From Oscillospiraceae bacterium (GTDB lineage Bacteria; Bacillota; Clostridia; Oscillospirales; CAG-272), in assembly GCA_015064805.1 (NCBI GenBank), contig SVRN01000003.1:30909-94908 (forward strand): 64,000 bases of DNA, read 5' to 3'. The notes below the pieces were generated by a model, which saw only the letters and a list, made by a program, of their open reading frames with translations, was not told the origin of the DNA and made no database searches. Made by a program: the position numbers and the translations under genes. This document shows positions 1-8,443 of the stretch, piece after piece; positions within the stretch are counted from its first letter, which is position 1; each line of letters starts with the position of its first letter.

Positions 1-450
1 ATAATCGAAGCAAAAGCATTCATACGGGCACGCCCAATAGCATCCTTCGAAGATCAAAAACTCGTCCAGTTGCTTGACATCGACAATGATAAAAGATTCT
101 TCGCCGCGAACGACATTTTCGGGGAAATACTCGTATTCTTCTGCAAGCGTGTCTGCATTTAGCAAGGTGAAGCCGTATAGTGTTTTCCTAAAGCATATGA
201 ATCGCTGACCGTGTATGACGACGGGATAAAAATCGCTGTTATAATCGTGATCCTCGTAACAGTCGCATTCGTATTGCAGGCTGTTCTTTTTCAGCACCAC
301 GTGCGCTTTTTCTCTCCGATGATGGCGGTCGTTATATTCAAACGCGTCAACCTCTATTTCTACGTCGAACACCCTTTTTGAGATATGCTCGGAAAAAGTA
401 AAATCAAAGCCATCGATATATTCCGATACGTATTTTTCGACAGGCCGCAT
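1..450 (-). CDS. hypothetical protein, truncated by window edge
   Basis: An open frame runs on the minus strand from ATG at 450 to the window edge without a stop, so the C-terminus is missing. An AGGAGG site sits 6-8 bases upstream of the ATG (about 457-463), which supports the start. The visible 150 residues are acidic and aromatic-rich. They include a CDCYEDHD segment near residue 60 and a cysteine cluster (CYWACPYECFCF) at the visible end. The cluster could bind metal, but this is only inference. I do not recognise the family. Base composition is more AT-rich than most neighbouring genes. Confidence 0.7.
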   Translation of the reverse strand, partial: MRPVEKYVSEYIDGFDFTFSEHISKRVFDVEIEVDAFEYNDRHHRREKAHVVLKKNSLQYECDCYEDHDYNSDFYPVVIHGQRFICFRKTLYGFTLLNADTLAEEYEYFPENVVRGEESFIIVDVKQLDEFLIFEGCYWACPYECFCFDY

Positions 451-516
451 AGAATTACCTCCTAACCAATATCTCTTGGAGAAAGATCCGTTTTTTTGTT
501 TGATCGGTGATGTGAA

Positions 517-650
517 AGCCTCCCTCCGGGAGGGAGGGGGACCACGAAGTGGTGGAAGGAGCCCGCGTTATCAGGAATCTGCCTAAATTCTATGATTTAC
601 GCACTCTCCCTCACCCGACTCCGTCGGGAGCTCCCTCTCGGAGGGAGCCT
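517..650. repeat. family B inverted-repeat element, copy 1
   Basis: About 130 bp bounded by inverted GGCTCCCTCC-like ends (left GCCTCCCTCCGGGAGGGAGG, right CTCCCTCTCGGAGGGAGCC). It contains ACCACGAAGTGGTGG and a short internal hairpin built on GACTCCGTCGGGAG. Similar elements lie at 10271-10402 and 31157-31303. It carries no open frame of its own and resembles a MITE or REP-type element. Confidence 0.8.
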
Positions 651-669
651 TGATGTAGATCGTGCTAAC

Positions 670-705
670 AAAAAATTCCTCGGACGGCGTCCGAGGAATT
701 TTTTT
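670..705 (-). terminator. intrinsic terminator of the 6S-like RNA
   Basis: A perfect stem (ATTCCTCGGACG with CGTCCGAGGAAT) is flanked by A-runs on the left and T-runs on the right, so it can work on both strands. On the minus strand it directly follows the structured RNA at 706-886. Confidence 0.85.
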
Positions 706-886
706 ATCCCGCCGAGCCGTGTGACCGGAGATTGAGAAACCCTGCTCCAAGCAAGGCGGTGCCCTGTCCGTGGCTTTACTGCTCCCAGCGTCCGCGTCTT
801 CTGCCGAGACAAGTCAATCGGGGAAAGAGCGGGAGGTCTGCAAACCACCGCGGAACCATTCTCCGGGCTCCTTTATTCATTCGTAG
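706..886 (-). ncRNA. ssrS: probable 6S RNA
   Basis: This stretch lacks a credible gene but folds on the minus strand as one long rod. A closing stem pairs 860-866 with 725-731 (CCGGAGA/TCTCCGG). A second stem pairs 846-851 with 756-761 (GCGGTG/CACCGC). Between them is an open bubble whose 3' side holds a small hairpin (742-755), and an apical arm contains GGGAGC pairing. This is the layout of Firmicute 6S RNA, which binds the sigma-A holoenzyme by mimicking an open promoter. A strong terminator follows at once. The family call rests on structure and size (about 180 nt plus terminator), not on an alignment, and the promoter (TATTAG near 891-896) is weak. Confidence 0.6.
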
Positions 887-935
887 GTCCTAATATCCGA
901 CCATCACGCACTAAGCAGGAATTTTTACGGAAAGA

Positions 936-1250
936 TCAGTCCTCTGCGTCGAAATCGACGGTCGAGAACATATCGTCGAAGAAATCGGCCACGCGGTCGA
1001 ACTCCTCGTCGTCGTCGATGGTGAACAGCGACTCGTCGCCGTTTTCGTCCACCTCGCTCTTGAGAATGACGTACTCGAAGGTGTCGCGGTTTTCGTCCTC
1101 GGCCTCTTCTGCGGGGATCATGGCGTAGTACATCACGCCGTCAACCTCGCCCGAGCCGATCAGCTCAAAATCGCTCTCGTTGCCCTCTTCGTCCGTCAGG
1201 GTAAATTTCTCGATCTGCTCCTCTTCGGGCAGCTTGTTCTGTTCGCTCAT
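936..1250 (-). CDS. DUF1292 family protein
   Basis: A 104-residue, highly acidic protein. The start is ATG at 1250, with a GGAGG site about 1258-1263; a longer in-frame start at 1346 overlaps the promoter and is unlikely. The N-terminal half contains the DUF1292 pattern (FTLTDEEGNESDFELIGSGE, then DGVMYYAMIPAEE, then FEYVILKSEVDENGDESLF). The tail is Asp/Glu-rich (about residues 75-104). In Firmicutes DUF1292 proteins often sit near yrvK/mltG-type genes, but their role is unknown. Here it is transcribed alone from a good promoter at 1318-1346, upstream of the 6S-like RNA. Confidence 0.85.
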   Translation of the reverse strand: MSEQNKLPEEEQIEKFTLTDEEGNESDFELIGSGEVDGVMYYAMIPAEEAEDENRDTFEYVILKSEVDENGDESLFTIDDDEEFDRVADFFDDMFSTVDFDAED

Positions 1251-1317
1251 ACGGAAATCCTCCGTTTCTGTTTTTACATTTTCATGATATCCGCCGGTGA
1301 TCTCCGTCGGTATCTTT

Positions 1318-1346
1318 ATTTTACATGATTTAGGCCTTATTGTCAA
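1318..1346 (-). promoter_or_regulatory. sigma-A promoter of the DUF1292 gene
   Basis: On the minus strand TTGACA (1341-1346) and TAAAAT (1318-1323) are separated by 17 bases, about 68 bases upstream of the ATG. Confidence 0.75.
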
Positions 1347-1387
1347 TGCCCTTGGGCGATTTTCCGCATTTTCAACAAAACCGCACC

Positions 1388-2938
1388 TCAGAACAGCGGG
1401 CTGAAGGTGCGCAGGATGGCGTCGATCAGACTTCGCCAGAAGCGCAGATGCCGCTTTTTGCTCTCGCGGACGACGACGCGGCTTAGCTCCATCGTTTCAA
1501 GGCAGTCCTGCTTGAGCGCCATGACGGCCTCGCCGCCGTAGAGCAGCGTGCCGCATTCAAAATGCAGGTACAGACTGCGGTAGTCCATGTTGATGGTGCC
1601 GACCACGGCGATCTTATCGTCGCACACGAAGCTCTTGGCGTGCAGAAAGCCGGGGGCGTACTCGTAAATTCTGACACCGGCCTGCATCAGGGCGGGGTAA
1701 TACGAGCGGGTCAGGCGGTAGGCGGTTTTCTTATCGGGAACGCCCGGCGTGACGATGCGCACGTCCACGCCCCGCTTGGCGGCGGTGCAAAGCGCGGTCT
1801 GCAGCTCGCTGTCGATGATCAGATAGGGGGTGAAGATATACACGTAATTCTCGGCTTGAGCGAGAATTTCAAGGTAGACCGTCTCGCCCACGTTCTCGTC
1901 GTCCAGCGGGGAGTCGGAGTAGGGAACGACGGCGGCGGGAGAGCCTTCGGCGGGGGTCACGGAAGCGTCGGGAAGGAAGGGGGAATAGTCCGTCTCGGTC
2001 GGGCGGAAGGCGTTCCACAGATTGAGGAACATATGAACGAAGCTGTGCGCTGCCGCGCCCTCCAGGCGCAGTCCCGTGTCCTTCCAATGACCAAAGCGCA
2101 CCTTTTCGTTGATATACTCGTCGGCGATATTGATGCCGCCCGTGTAGACGACGCGGCCGTCGATGACGGTATATTTGCGGTGGTCGCGGTGGTTCATAAC
2201 GATGGACAAAAAGGGAATGATACGGTTAAAGCCCAGCGTTCGGATGCCCTGCTTTTCGGCACGAGCAACGAAGGACAAGGGCGTTGCCGCCTCACAGCCG
2301 ATGTCGTCGTAGATGATGCGAACGTCGACGCCCTCGGCCGCCTTGCGGGAGAGCACGTCGAGCAGCTTATCTAACATTTTACCCTCGGCAATGATAAAGT
2401 ATTCGAGGAAAATATAGTGCTTTGCCTGCTCCAGATCGGCAAGAAGTGCGGGGAACAGCTCGTCACCCAAAGAATAGTAGGTCGCGCTCGTGTCGGTATA
2501 GGCGGGATAGGAGCCGTGACGGGCAAGATAGTCGCAGGTCGCGCCAAAGCGGGGCGGCAAGCCCTCGGGCGAGCGGGCAGGCGTGGGAGACGGATGCGCC
2601 TTTTCCACGGTCTCGATCTTATTTCGCATCCGGCGGGAGAGATGCTTGTTGCCGAAGACGCCGTAGATGAGCAGGCCGAACAGCGGCAGGGCACACAGCA
2701 CGATGATCCAGCTGATCTTATAGGCTGGATTTTCCTCGCGGCGGACGATATAAAGGGCGAGAATCAGGCTCAGCACGGTAAAGAGGATATTGATACCGAC
2801 GGCGTACTGAGACAAGCGAAAGACGAACCAGCAGAGCCAGGCGAGCTGGATGGCGAGGAGCAGGCCCGTCAGGGTGATGCGGTTGAGGATCTTATGGAGG
2901 AAGTGCCGTGCGCGGCGGGGGGATTGTTTTTTTGACAT
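1388..2938 (-). CDS. cls: cardiolipin synthase
   Basis: A 516-residue membrane enzyme that joins two phosphatidylglycerol molecules into cardiolipin and glycerol. Two hydrophobic helices lie at the N-terminus (about residues 20-90) after a basic start. Two phospholipase D motifs follow: HRDHRKYTVIDG in the first domain and LHAKSFVCDD in the second, each with the HxK(x4)D catalytic set. Length matches the bacterial ClsA group. An AAGGAG site lies just upstream of the ATG. The gene ends about 140 bases before the DUF1292 gene starts and has repeat L1 immediately upstream, so its promoter probably lies in or beside the repeat edge. I see no clear promoter. Confidence 0.95.
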   Translation of the reverse strand: MSKKQSPRRARHFLHKILNRITLTGLLLAIQLAWLCWFVFRLSQYAVGINILFTVLSLILALYIVRREENPAYKISWIIVLCALPLFGLLIYGVFGNKHLSRRMRNKIETVEKAHPSPTPARSPEGLPPRFGATCDYLARHGSYPAYTDTSATYYSLGDELFPALLADLEQAKHYIFLEYFIIAEGKMLDKLLDVLSRKAAEGVDVRIIYDDIGCEAATPLSFVARAEKQGIRTLGFNRIIPFLSIVMNHRDHRKYTVIDGRVVYTGGINIADEYINEKVRFGHWKDTGLRLEGAAAHSFVHMFLNLWNAFRPTETDYSPFLPDASVTPAEGSPAAVVPYSDSPLDDENVGETVYLEILAQAENYVYIFTPYLIIDSELQTALCTAAKRGVDVRIVTPGVPDKKTAYRLTRSYYPALMQAGVRIYEYAPGFLHAKSFVCDDKIAVVGTINMDYRSLYLHFECGTLLYGGEAVMALKQDCLETMELSRVVVRESKKRHLRFWRSLIDAILRTFSPLF

Positions 2939-2971
2939 GGTATGCTCCTTTCTGCGGGGAGTTGGGAGAGA

Positions 2972-3715
2972 CTGAATTTTTTAGAGCTTGTGTAGCCGGA
3001 AGGGCGCGGCACAACGCGCCGCGCTGTCGTTTTTGCCACTTCTTGGGGCGCCCCAAGAAGTGGCGGAAGAAGGGCGCCAAAGGGCCTAATACCCTTTGGA
3101 AACCCGCAAGACCTGTTTCTTTCGCTATCTTTTGGTGGTTACCAAAAGGCGTTGTGGCGTCTGCAATTTTTGCGTCAGCGGATCAAAGATCCGCTTCCTA
3201 TTGCAAGCAGGCTATCATCTTCCACTTCATTCCGTGCCGCGCTGCAAGGAAGAAGACGAGAAAAACATAAAAGTTTATTCTGCATCTCTCGCCGCTTTGC
3301 CATCACGCGCGGCAGGCGAAGGAAGAAAAAGTTTTTTCTTTCTCGGTAGGGGCTGGCGCCTCGACAGCCCGTTTTGGTGGCAGGCGGGGAAAGCAAAATC
3401 GTTTTTGCTTGAAATTTTGTTGAACTGGGGTGCGTCGCAGATAGCAAAAAAATTTGCTTTTTTGCTTGCGTGCGACTTTCGTGTTTGCAAGTTTCTTTAA
3501 CTTGCAAACGCAAAAGCTGAAGATGCTTGCTTTCGCGAAAAGATGAGCAGAGCGAGAGCGCCGCGACCTTTTCGCGCGGAAGGGAGGTCCCGGAGGGAAC
3601 GGCCGGGCTCGTTTCTTGGCTACTTCTTGTCGAGTGACAAGAAGTAGCATCCACGCAAAGCGCGCCGCGTTGTGGCGCGCCCTTCCGGCTACACAAGCTC
3701 TGAAAAATTCAACCT
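2972..3715. repeat. family A long intergenic repeat, copy L1 (inverted orientation)
   Basis: A 740-bp non-coding element whose ends are an imperfect inverted repeat of about 85 bp (both ends carry AGAGCTTGTGTAGCCGGAAG). Each end also carries a hairpin: 3035-3064 (GCCACTTCTTGG arm) and 3619-3648 (GCTACTTCTTGT arm). The conserved stem GTTTGCAAGTT/AACTTGCAAAC is at 3482-3509, in the opposite orientation to the other copies. It fills the gap between cls and the GH92 gene. Frames inside it are repeat-derived shadows. Confidence 0.85.
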
Positions 3716-3790
3716 CCCCTGCTCCCCCGCTAAAACGCCGCAGGGACTGCCCCAATAGAACAGTCCCCGCAAAATCAAACGATTATACAA

Positions 3791-5755
3791 TCAAATCTCT
3801 TTGCCCAGAATTTTCACCGACTTGACCAGTCTCTCGCACTTGATCCATTCGGTCTTACCGGGGCACAAACGATACTGGCCAATGGTCGCAAAAATGTACC
3901 ATGCCGAGGTCGTGCCGTTGTCCTCGTCGCCGGGATAACCCGCGTCGCCCGAGTTGAAGGCCTCGGTCGCCAGCTTCTTTGCCCAGTAGTTGGTCTTGTC
4001 CTGCGCGCCCAGAGCGGCAAACAGGAAGGGCAGGTGGAAGGAGGGCTGGTTGGAAATGGCCATCTGACCAAAATCAACCGCCGCCATCTCGGTCATCTCG
4101 TGGATCTCGTTGTTGTAGCCGAATACGCGGTACTTGGGAGGCGTGTTGAACAGCTCGTCGAGCTTGGCGATCAGCTTATCCTTGCCGCCGTGCAGCTCTG
4201 CCAGACCCTCGATATCGTGAGGAACGGCAAAGGAATTCTGCCATGCCGAGCCCTCGGTGTACTCACCGCCCCAAGAGCAGGGATCAAAGAACTCTGCCAT
4301 CTTGCCCTCGGTGTCACGGCCGCGCATGAATCCGCTGGTGGCATCGAAAATGTTCTTGTAGTTCTTGGAACGAGCCATGTACTCGTCGACCAGCTCGTCG
4401 TGGCCGAGCACCTTGGCGACGGTGGCGATGCACCAGTCACCGTACGCGCTGTCCTGGGTCAGGTTGACCGACTCGCGCTGCTCGTTGCGAGGCATATAGC
4501 CGTACTTGAGGTAAGAGGTCGCACCGTTACGGCCGTAGCGGCGGTCGGGGGCGTCGTTATTGGCGTGGTGGATCATACCCTTGAGTGCATTTTCCAGCAC
4601 CTCGCGTTTACCGATGCCGTTGACGGCAGCCTCGGCGATAACGGCGTCGATCAGGGTACTGGGCATACAGCCGACCTCGCCGAGCGAGGGCCATCTGGGC
4701 AGCCAGCCGCACTCGAGGTAATCGTTGACGAAGCCCTCGAGCATTTCAGCAAACTCATCGCGGGCGATGAGGGTGTACAGCGGGTAAACGGTACGGTAGG
4801 TATCCCAGAAGCCGTTGTCGGTGTAGCGAACGCCGGGGCGGACCTTACCGTCAACGGGGGTGTAGTGAACGGGGTTACCGTCGGCGTCCAGCTCGTAGGC
4901 CTTGTGGGGGAACAGGAAGGGTCGGTACAGGCAGGAGTAGAAGGTCTTCATCTGCTCCTCGTCGTCCGTTTCGATCTCGATGCGGTGCAGCTTTTCCTCC
5001 CAGTTGTTCTCCGCCATGTTGCGCAGAACGTCAAAGGAATAGTCGCCGCACTCGCGCTCCATGGCGGCAACGGCCATATCCTCGCTGATGTAGGAGATGC
5101 CCAGGCGCGCCTCAACGACGCGGTTCTTGACGGCTACGTGGATGCAAGCGCCTGCGCCCTCGCCTGCGGCGTAGGTGCGCTCGGTGTCGACGACGTCGCC
5201 GAGGAACTTGACGACGAAGTACATTTTGAAATCAACGGCGACGTCCTGGCTGTGACCGTCGGTCGTGCCGTACAGCGTGTTGGTCGCCTCGTCGAAGCGG
5301 TAGGTATAGTTGCCCTTGACGGGGAAGAAGGACAGGTACGAGGGGCGATCGTCACCGTAGGTCAGACGGATGGCACCGCCGCGCTCGGTGGGCGTCAGTT
5401 CAAAGGTGCAGTTGGAGCGCAGGAAGGTCAGCTTGAGGTAGTCGGGGCGCTGGACCGAGTCCTGGATGCGGTAGCCCGACCAAGCACCTGCGGCGCTGTT
5501 GGCGACGACGTCGTTCTGGGGGGTCATGACGAAGGTGCCGTAGTCGTTGATCCAGGGGCTGGGCTGATGGGTCAGACGAACGCCCTCGGCAAATTCGTGC
5601 TCGGGATGATAGAACCAACCCGGACGGCTTTCGGTCTGGATGCAGAAGGGAGCCATACCGAAGGGGATCTGGGTCAGGGGGAGCGTGTTACCGTAGGAAC
5701 GGCGGGGAATGGATTTGGTACCCATTTTGATGTTGACATATGGGATGTACTTCAT
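3791..5755 (-). CDS. GH92 family alpha-mannosidase-like glycoside hydrolase
   Basis: A 654-residue protein of the GH92 family, calcium-dependent exo-alpha-mannosidases that cleave by inversion. The N-terminal beta-sandwich starts with the family-type stretch GTKSIPRRSYGNTLPLTQIP and a later LTHQPSPWINDYG. The catalytic (alpha/alpha)6 domain holds FWDTYRTVYPL and GDEDNGTTSAWY, the latter matching the acidic loop with catalytic Asp residues before SAW. No signal peptide is present (it starts MKYIPYVNIK), so it should act in the cytosol on imported oligosaccharides. It is shorter than many secreted GH92 enzymes (about 700-760 residues). It stands alone behind its own promoter with a GGAGG site. 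The exact linkage specificity cannot be told. Confidence 0.9.
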   Translation of the reverse strand: MKYIPYVNIKMGTKSIPRRSYGNTLPLTQIPFGMAPFCIQTESRPGWFYHPEHEFAEGVRLTHQPSPWINDYGTFVMTPQNDVVANSAAGAWSGYRIQDSVQRPDYLKLTFLRSNCTFELTPTERGGAIRLTYGDDRPSYLSFFPVKGNYTYRFDEATNTLYGTTDGHSQDVAVDFKMYFVVKFLGDVVDTERTYAAGEGAGACIHVAVKNRVVEARLGISYISEDMAVAAMERECGDYSFDVLRNMAENNWEEKLHRIEIETDDEEQMKTFYSCLYRPFLFPHKAYELDADGNPVHYTPVDGKVRPGVRYTDNGFWDTYRTVYPLYTLIARDEFAEMLEGFVNDYLECGWLPRWPSLGEVGCMPSTLIDAVIAEAAVNGIGKREVLENALKGMIHHANNDAPDRRYGRNGATSYLKYGYMPRNEQRESVNLTQDSAYGDWCIATVAKVLGHDELVDEYMARSKNYKNIFDATSGFMRGRDTEGKMAEFFDPCSWGGEYTEGSAWQNSFAVPHDIEGLAELHGGKDKLIAKLDELFNTPPKYRVFGYNNEIHEMTEMAAVDFGQMAISNQPSFHLPFLFAALGAQDKTNYWAKKLATEAFNSGDAGYPGDEDNGTTSAWYIFATIGQYRLCPGKTEWIKCERLVKSVKILGKEI

Positions 5756-5816
5756 GATAACCCTCCAAAAATGTTTTTATGTCGCAAAGTGAGGCGGAGC
5801 CTCTTGATTGTAGAGT

Positions 5817-5845
5817 ATTATATCATAGTATGGGGAAAAATTCAA
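5817..5845 (-). promoter_or_regulatory. promoter of the GH92 gene
   Basis: On the minus strand TTGAAT (5840-5845) and TATAAT (5817-5822) with a 17-base spacer, 62 bases upstream of the ATG. Confidence 0.8.
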
Positions 5846-5879
5846 GGAAAATTGAGGAGTTTTTGTGTAATATGTGTAA

Positions 5880-6440
5880 ATTTTTTGTGCGGTTTTCTTT
5901 TGACGCGCACACAGCTGTGCGCGTGCGCTGTGCCGGCAAGGGAGGCCCTTTCTTTGTCGCTGAACAAAGAAAGGGCAAAAGAAAACCAGCCAAAGGGCCT
6001 AATGCCCTTTGGAAACCCCGAGCGCGAAAAGTCGTTTCGCTGTCGCTTCACTCATTTTTTCGCGAGGTCTTACAGCTTCAGCTGTTGCGAGCGTGACTTA
6101 AAGAAAGTCACGCTCACGAAAGACGCACGCAAGAGAGATAGCAAAAGCCTATATCATCTGCTACGCACCCCGGTTCAACTAAATTTCAAACAAAAACGAT
6201 TTTGCGTTCTTCGCCTGCCGCTCGTGGTGGCAGGGCGGCGAGCGGTGTATTAAATCAAATATGTCTTTCTCCTCTGTTAGCTTTGAAGAGCGGCAATCTC
6301 AGGGGGTTCCCAGGGGGAACGCCTGGGCGCCCTTCTTCCGCCACTTCTTGGGGCGGGCCAAGAAGTGGCATCAAAAGCCGCACACCGAACGCGCACGGCA
6401 GAGCCGTGCAGGGTGAGGCTGTAGGAGAAGCGGCTTGAAT
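5880..6440. repeat. family A long intergenic repeat, copy L2
   Basis: About 560 bp with inverted ends. It contains the shared block CCAAAGGGCCTAATGCCC, then a Thr/Phe-coding-looking block (GCGAAAAGTCGTTTCGCTG), then the variable stem GAGCGTGACTT/AAGTCACGCTC (6089-6115). The right arm hairpin is GCCACTTCTTGG with its complement near 6340-6371. It is non-coding and lies between the GH92 promoter and the terminator of the UroD operon. Confidence 0.85.
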
Positions 6441-6445
6441 TTTCC

Positions 6446-6492
6446 AAAAAAACCGCCCTCGAACCACACTTGCCGCATGATCCGAGGGCGAA
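6446..6492 (-). terminator. terminator of the ACT-to-UroD operon
   Basis: On the minus strand a CGCCCTCG/CGAGGGCG stem with a long loop is followed by seven T, 12 bases after the stop of the UroD-like gene. Confidence 0.8.
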
Positions 6493-6503
6493 AAAGAGTC
6501 AAA

Positions 6504-7469
6504 TCAAAGACCTCTTTCCTCATCGGTGTAATCCCGATGCTCCTTCCAAATATTCAAAATCATCTCATACCGCTCGGCGGGCAATCCGCGGAAGGGAACG
6601 TTGGACGTCGTAAAGATGTATCCACCGCCCGGCTTGCCGTGCTTGAGCGCATACAACGCACTCTCGCGGACCTCCTCGTCCGTGCCCGTCTGCATCAGCG
6701 CACAGTTGACGTTACCGCAGATGGCGATGCCCTTTTCCTGCGTCAGCTTTTTGACAACCGCAATGTCCACGCCTGCCATGGGGTCGAGCGAGTGAATGGC
6801 GTGAGGACGGCACTCCATCAGCTGATCCAGAATGGGCATGATGTTACCGTCGGTGTGCTTGATGGCAAAGCCGCCCATCTCGCGGATGTTGCGGATGATC
6901 TCGGCAAGATAAGGCGTGATGTACTCGCGGAACATCTTGGGCGAGAGGAAGGGACCCGAGTTGTAGCAATAGTCGGCACACAGAATAAAGCTCTCAATGC
7001 CCGCGTCGAACAATCTCTTGTTGCGCTCGATGGCAAATTTCATTCTTCTTTCGGCCTCCTCGTGTACGCCGTCGGGATCGTCGGCAATGCGGTAAGCGAA
7101 ATCGTACATATGATTGCCGTCAGGGATCTCAAAGGTGCCGTCGCCGTGGTGGGTCAGCATCACCTTGCCGCCCGTCAGACGGTGGATGTGCTTGGCCGTG
7201 GCGATGACGTGATCCTCGGTCATAAAGGCCATGGGAATGATGGAATAGTCCAGCTTGTCATAGACCTCGACCATGAAGTTGGCGTTTTCCTCGATCTTGT
7301 AGTCGATCTCCTTTTGGGACAGGCCGCTGAGCTGGTGCGAATACAGAAAATCGTGACCGAACATCAAGGGGGCGAGCTGATATTCCAGCTCAAAGGTGGG
7401 AATGCGATCGGGAACGCCGCAATTCAGGGCGCAGGCGGCGCGGTCGCGGTGTGTCATTGCGTTGGACAT
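6504..7469 (-). CDS. uroporphyrinogen decarboxylase-family protein (probable methyltransferase type)
   Basis: A 321-residue protein with the URO-D TIM-barrel fold. Visible family features are the N-terminal RDRAACALNCGVPDRIP stretch, GPFLSPKMFREYITPYL in the middle, and the metal-site-like HTDGNI and CGNVNC segments. The HxDGN and Cys pattern fits the MtaA/CmuA corrinoid or cobalamin methyltransferase branch better than haem synthesis, which no neighbouring gene suggests. It is the last gene of the minus-strand operon, 18 bases after the cyclophilin stop. Substrate unknown. The homocysteine methyltransferase-like gene at 27630-28481 could be a functional relative elsewhere on the chromosome, but that is speculation. 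Confidence 0.85.
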   Translation of the reverse strand: MSNAMTHRDRAACALNCGVPDRIPTFELEYQLAPLMFGHDFLYSHQLSGLSQKEIDYKIEENANFMVEVYDKLDYSIIPMAFMTEDHVIATAKHIHRLTGGKVMLTHHGDGTFEIPDGNHMYDFAYRIADDPDGVHEEAERRMKFAIERNKRLFDAGIESFILCADYCYNSGPFLSPKMFREYITPYLAEIIRNIREMGGFAIKHTDGNIMPILDQLMECRPHAIHSLDPMAGVDIAVVKKLTQEKGIAICGNVNCALMQTGTDEEVRESALYALKHGKPGGGYIFTTSNVPFRGLPAERYEMILNIWKEHRDYTDEERGL

Positions 7470-7487
7470 GATACTACCTCCGATGGA

Positions 7488-7991
7488 TTATTCTTCGACC
7501 AGCTCCATGCGGTCGATGACGATGGGCTCACGGGGAACGTCGGCAAAGTAGCCGTAGCGGCCCGTCTTGGCGGATGCGATGCGGTCCAGCACCTCGAAGC
7601 CGTCCGTCAGCATGCCGAAGCCTGCGTACTGACCGTCCAGATGGGGCGCGTTCTGGTGCATCACGAAGAACTGAGAGGACGCGCTGTTGGGCGCCGAGGT
7701 GCGAGCCATGGACAGCACGCCGCGGACGTGCTTGAGATCGTTCTGCGCAAAGCCGTTGGCGCGGAACTCGCCGCGGATGGAGGGCGTGTCCTTGTCCTCA
7801 AACGCCTCGTCGTAGCCGCCGCCCTGGATCATGAAGCCGGCGATGACGCGGTGGAAGATCAGTCCACTGTAAAAATCAGACTTGACCAGATTGACGAAGT
7901 TTTCTACGGTTTTGGGTGCCTTGTCGGGGTAGAGCTCGGCGGTCATCACGCCCAGATCGCGGACGTGAATTTTGACGATTGGATTTTTCAT
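7488..7991 (-). CDS. peptidyl-prolyl cis-trans isomerase, cyclophilin type
   Basis: A 167-residue cytosolic cyclophilin with no signal peptide. It contains the active-site motifs FHRVIAGFMIQGG (catalytic Arg) and SQFFVMHQNAPHLDGQYAGFG. It catalyses proline isomerisation in folding proteins. ATG at 7991 is chosen because a GAGAGGAA site precedes it; an upstream in-frame start would overlap the mrnC gene. It lies four bases after the mrnC stop, so the two are probably translationally coupled in the five-gene operon. Confidence 0.93.
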   Translation of the reverse strand: MKNPIVKIHVRDLGVMTAELYPDKAPKTVENFVNLVKSDFYSGLIFHRVIAGFMIQGGGYDEAFEDKDTPSIRGEFRANGFAQNDLKHVRGVLSMARTSAPNSASSQFFVMHQNAPHLDGQYAGFGMLTDGFEVLDRIASAKTGRYGYFADVPREPIVIDRMELVEE

Positions 7992-7995
7992 GATC

Positions 7996-8421
7996 TTATT
8001 CCTCTCTTTTGGATGTATCTTGCCCGTCCGTCGGATAGGCAAGCGCAAACAGCTCGTCGATGCGAGCTTGATTTTGGGTCAGGTACAGATAAGCGAACAA
8101 GCATTCCATGCCCGTGGCCGCGCGGTATTCCGCAACGGTCGCTTTTTTGGGAACGCCAGAGTGGACGTTGTTTCTGCCGCGGCGATATACGGCGGCCTCC
8201 TGCTCGGTCAGCATTGGCAAAATGCGCTGCATCGCCTGCGCCTGGGCAGTGGCGGTGACGTACTGCCTTGAGGCCTTATTCAGATGCGCGGCCGTGGACA
8301 GTCCCGCACGGACGAGGTGGTTGCGCACGCACAGCTCCAGCACGCTGTCTCCCAGATACGCCAGGGCGGCGCAGGAGAGATCCGCAAGAGCCAAGTCGGG
8401 GTGCTTGGTGTCGTCGGACAT
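7996..8421 (-). CDS. mrnC: Mini-ribonuclease III
   Basis: A 141-residue RNase III-type nuclease lacking the double-stranded RNA-binding domain, as in Bacillus MrnC, which matures 23S rRNA ends. The signature LAYLGDSVLELCVR lies near the N-terminus with its metal-binding Asp, and RRGRNNVHSGVPKKATVAEYRAATGMECL gives the central helix and second acidic site. Length fits the family. It is the third gene of an operon with an ACT protein and DUF711 upstream and cyclophilin downstream; elsewhere in Firmicutes mrnC often follows cysS. Confidence 0.93.
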   Translation of the reverse strand: MSDDTKHPDLALADLSCAALAYLGDSVLELCVRNHLVRAGLSTAAHLNKASRQYVTATAQAQAMQRILPMLTEQEAAVYRRGRNNVHSGVPKKATVAEYRAATGMECLFAYLYLTQNQARIDELFALAYPTDGQDTSKREE

Positions 8422-8443
8422 GGTGACTCCTTATATCAAAATA

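Noticed and set aside
4034..6253. Long plus-strand open frame of 739 codons opposite the GH92 gene
   Set aside because: It is an antisense shadow produced by GC-rich third positions; the minus-strand protein has clear family motifs, a promoter and a ribosome site.
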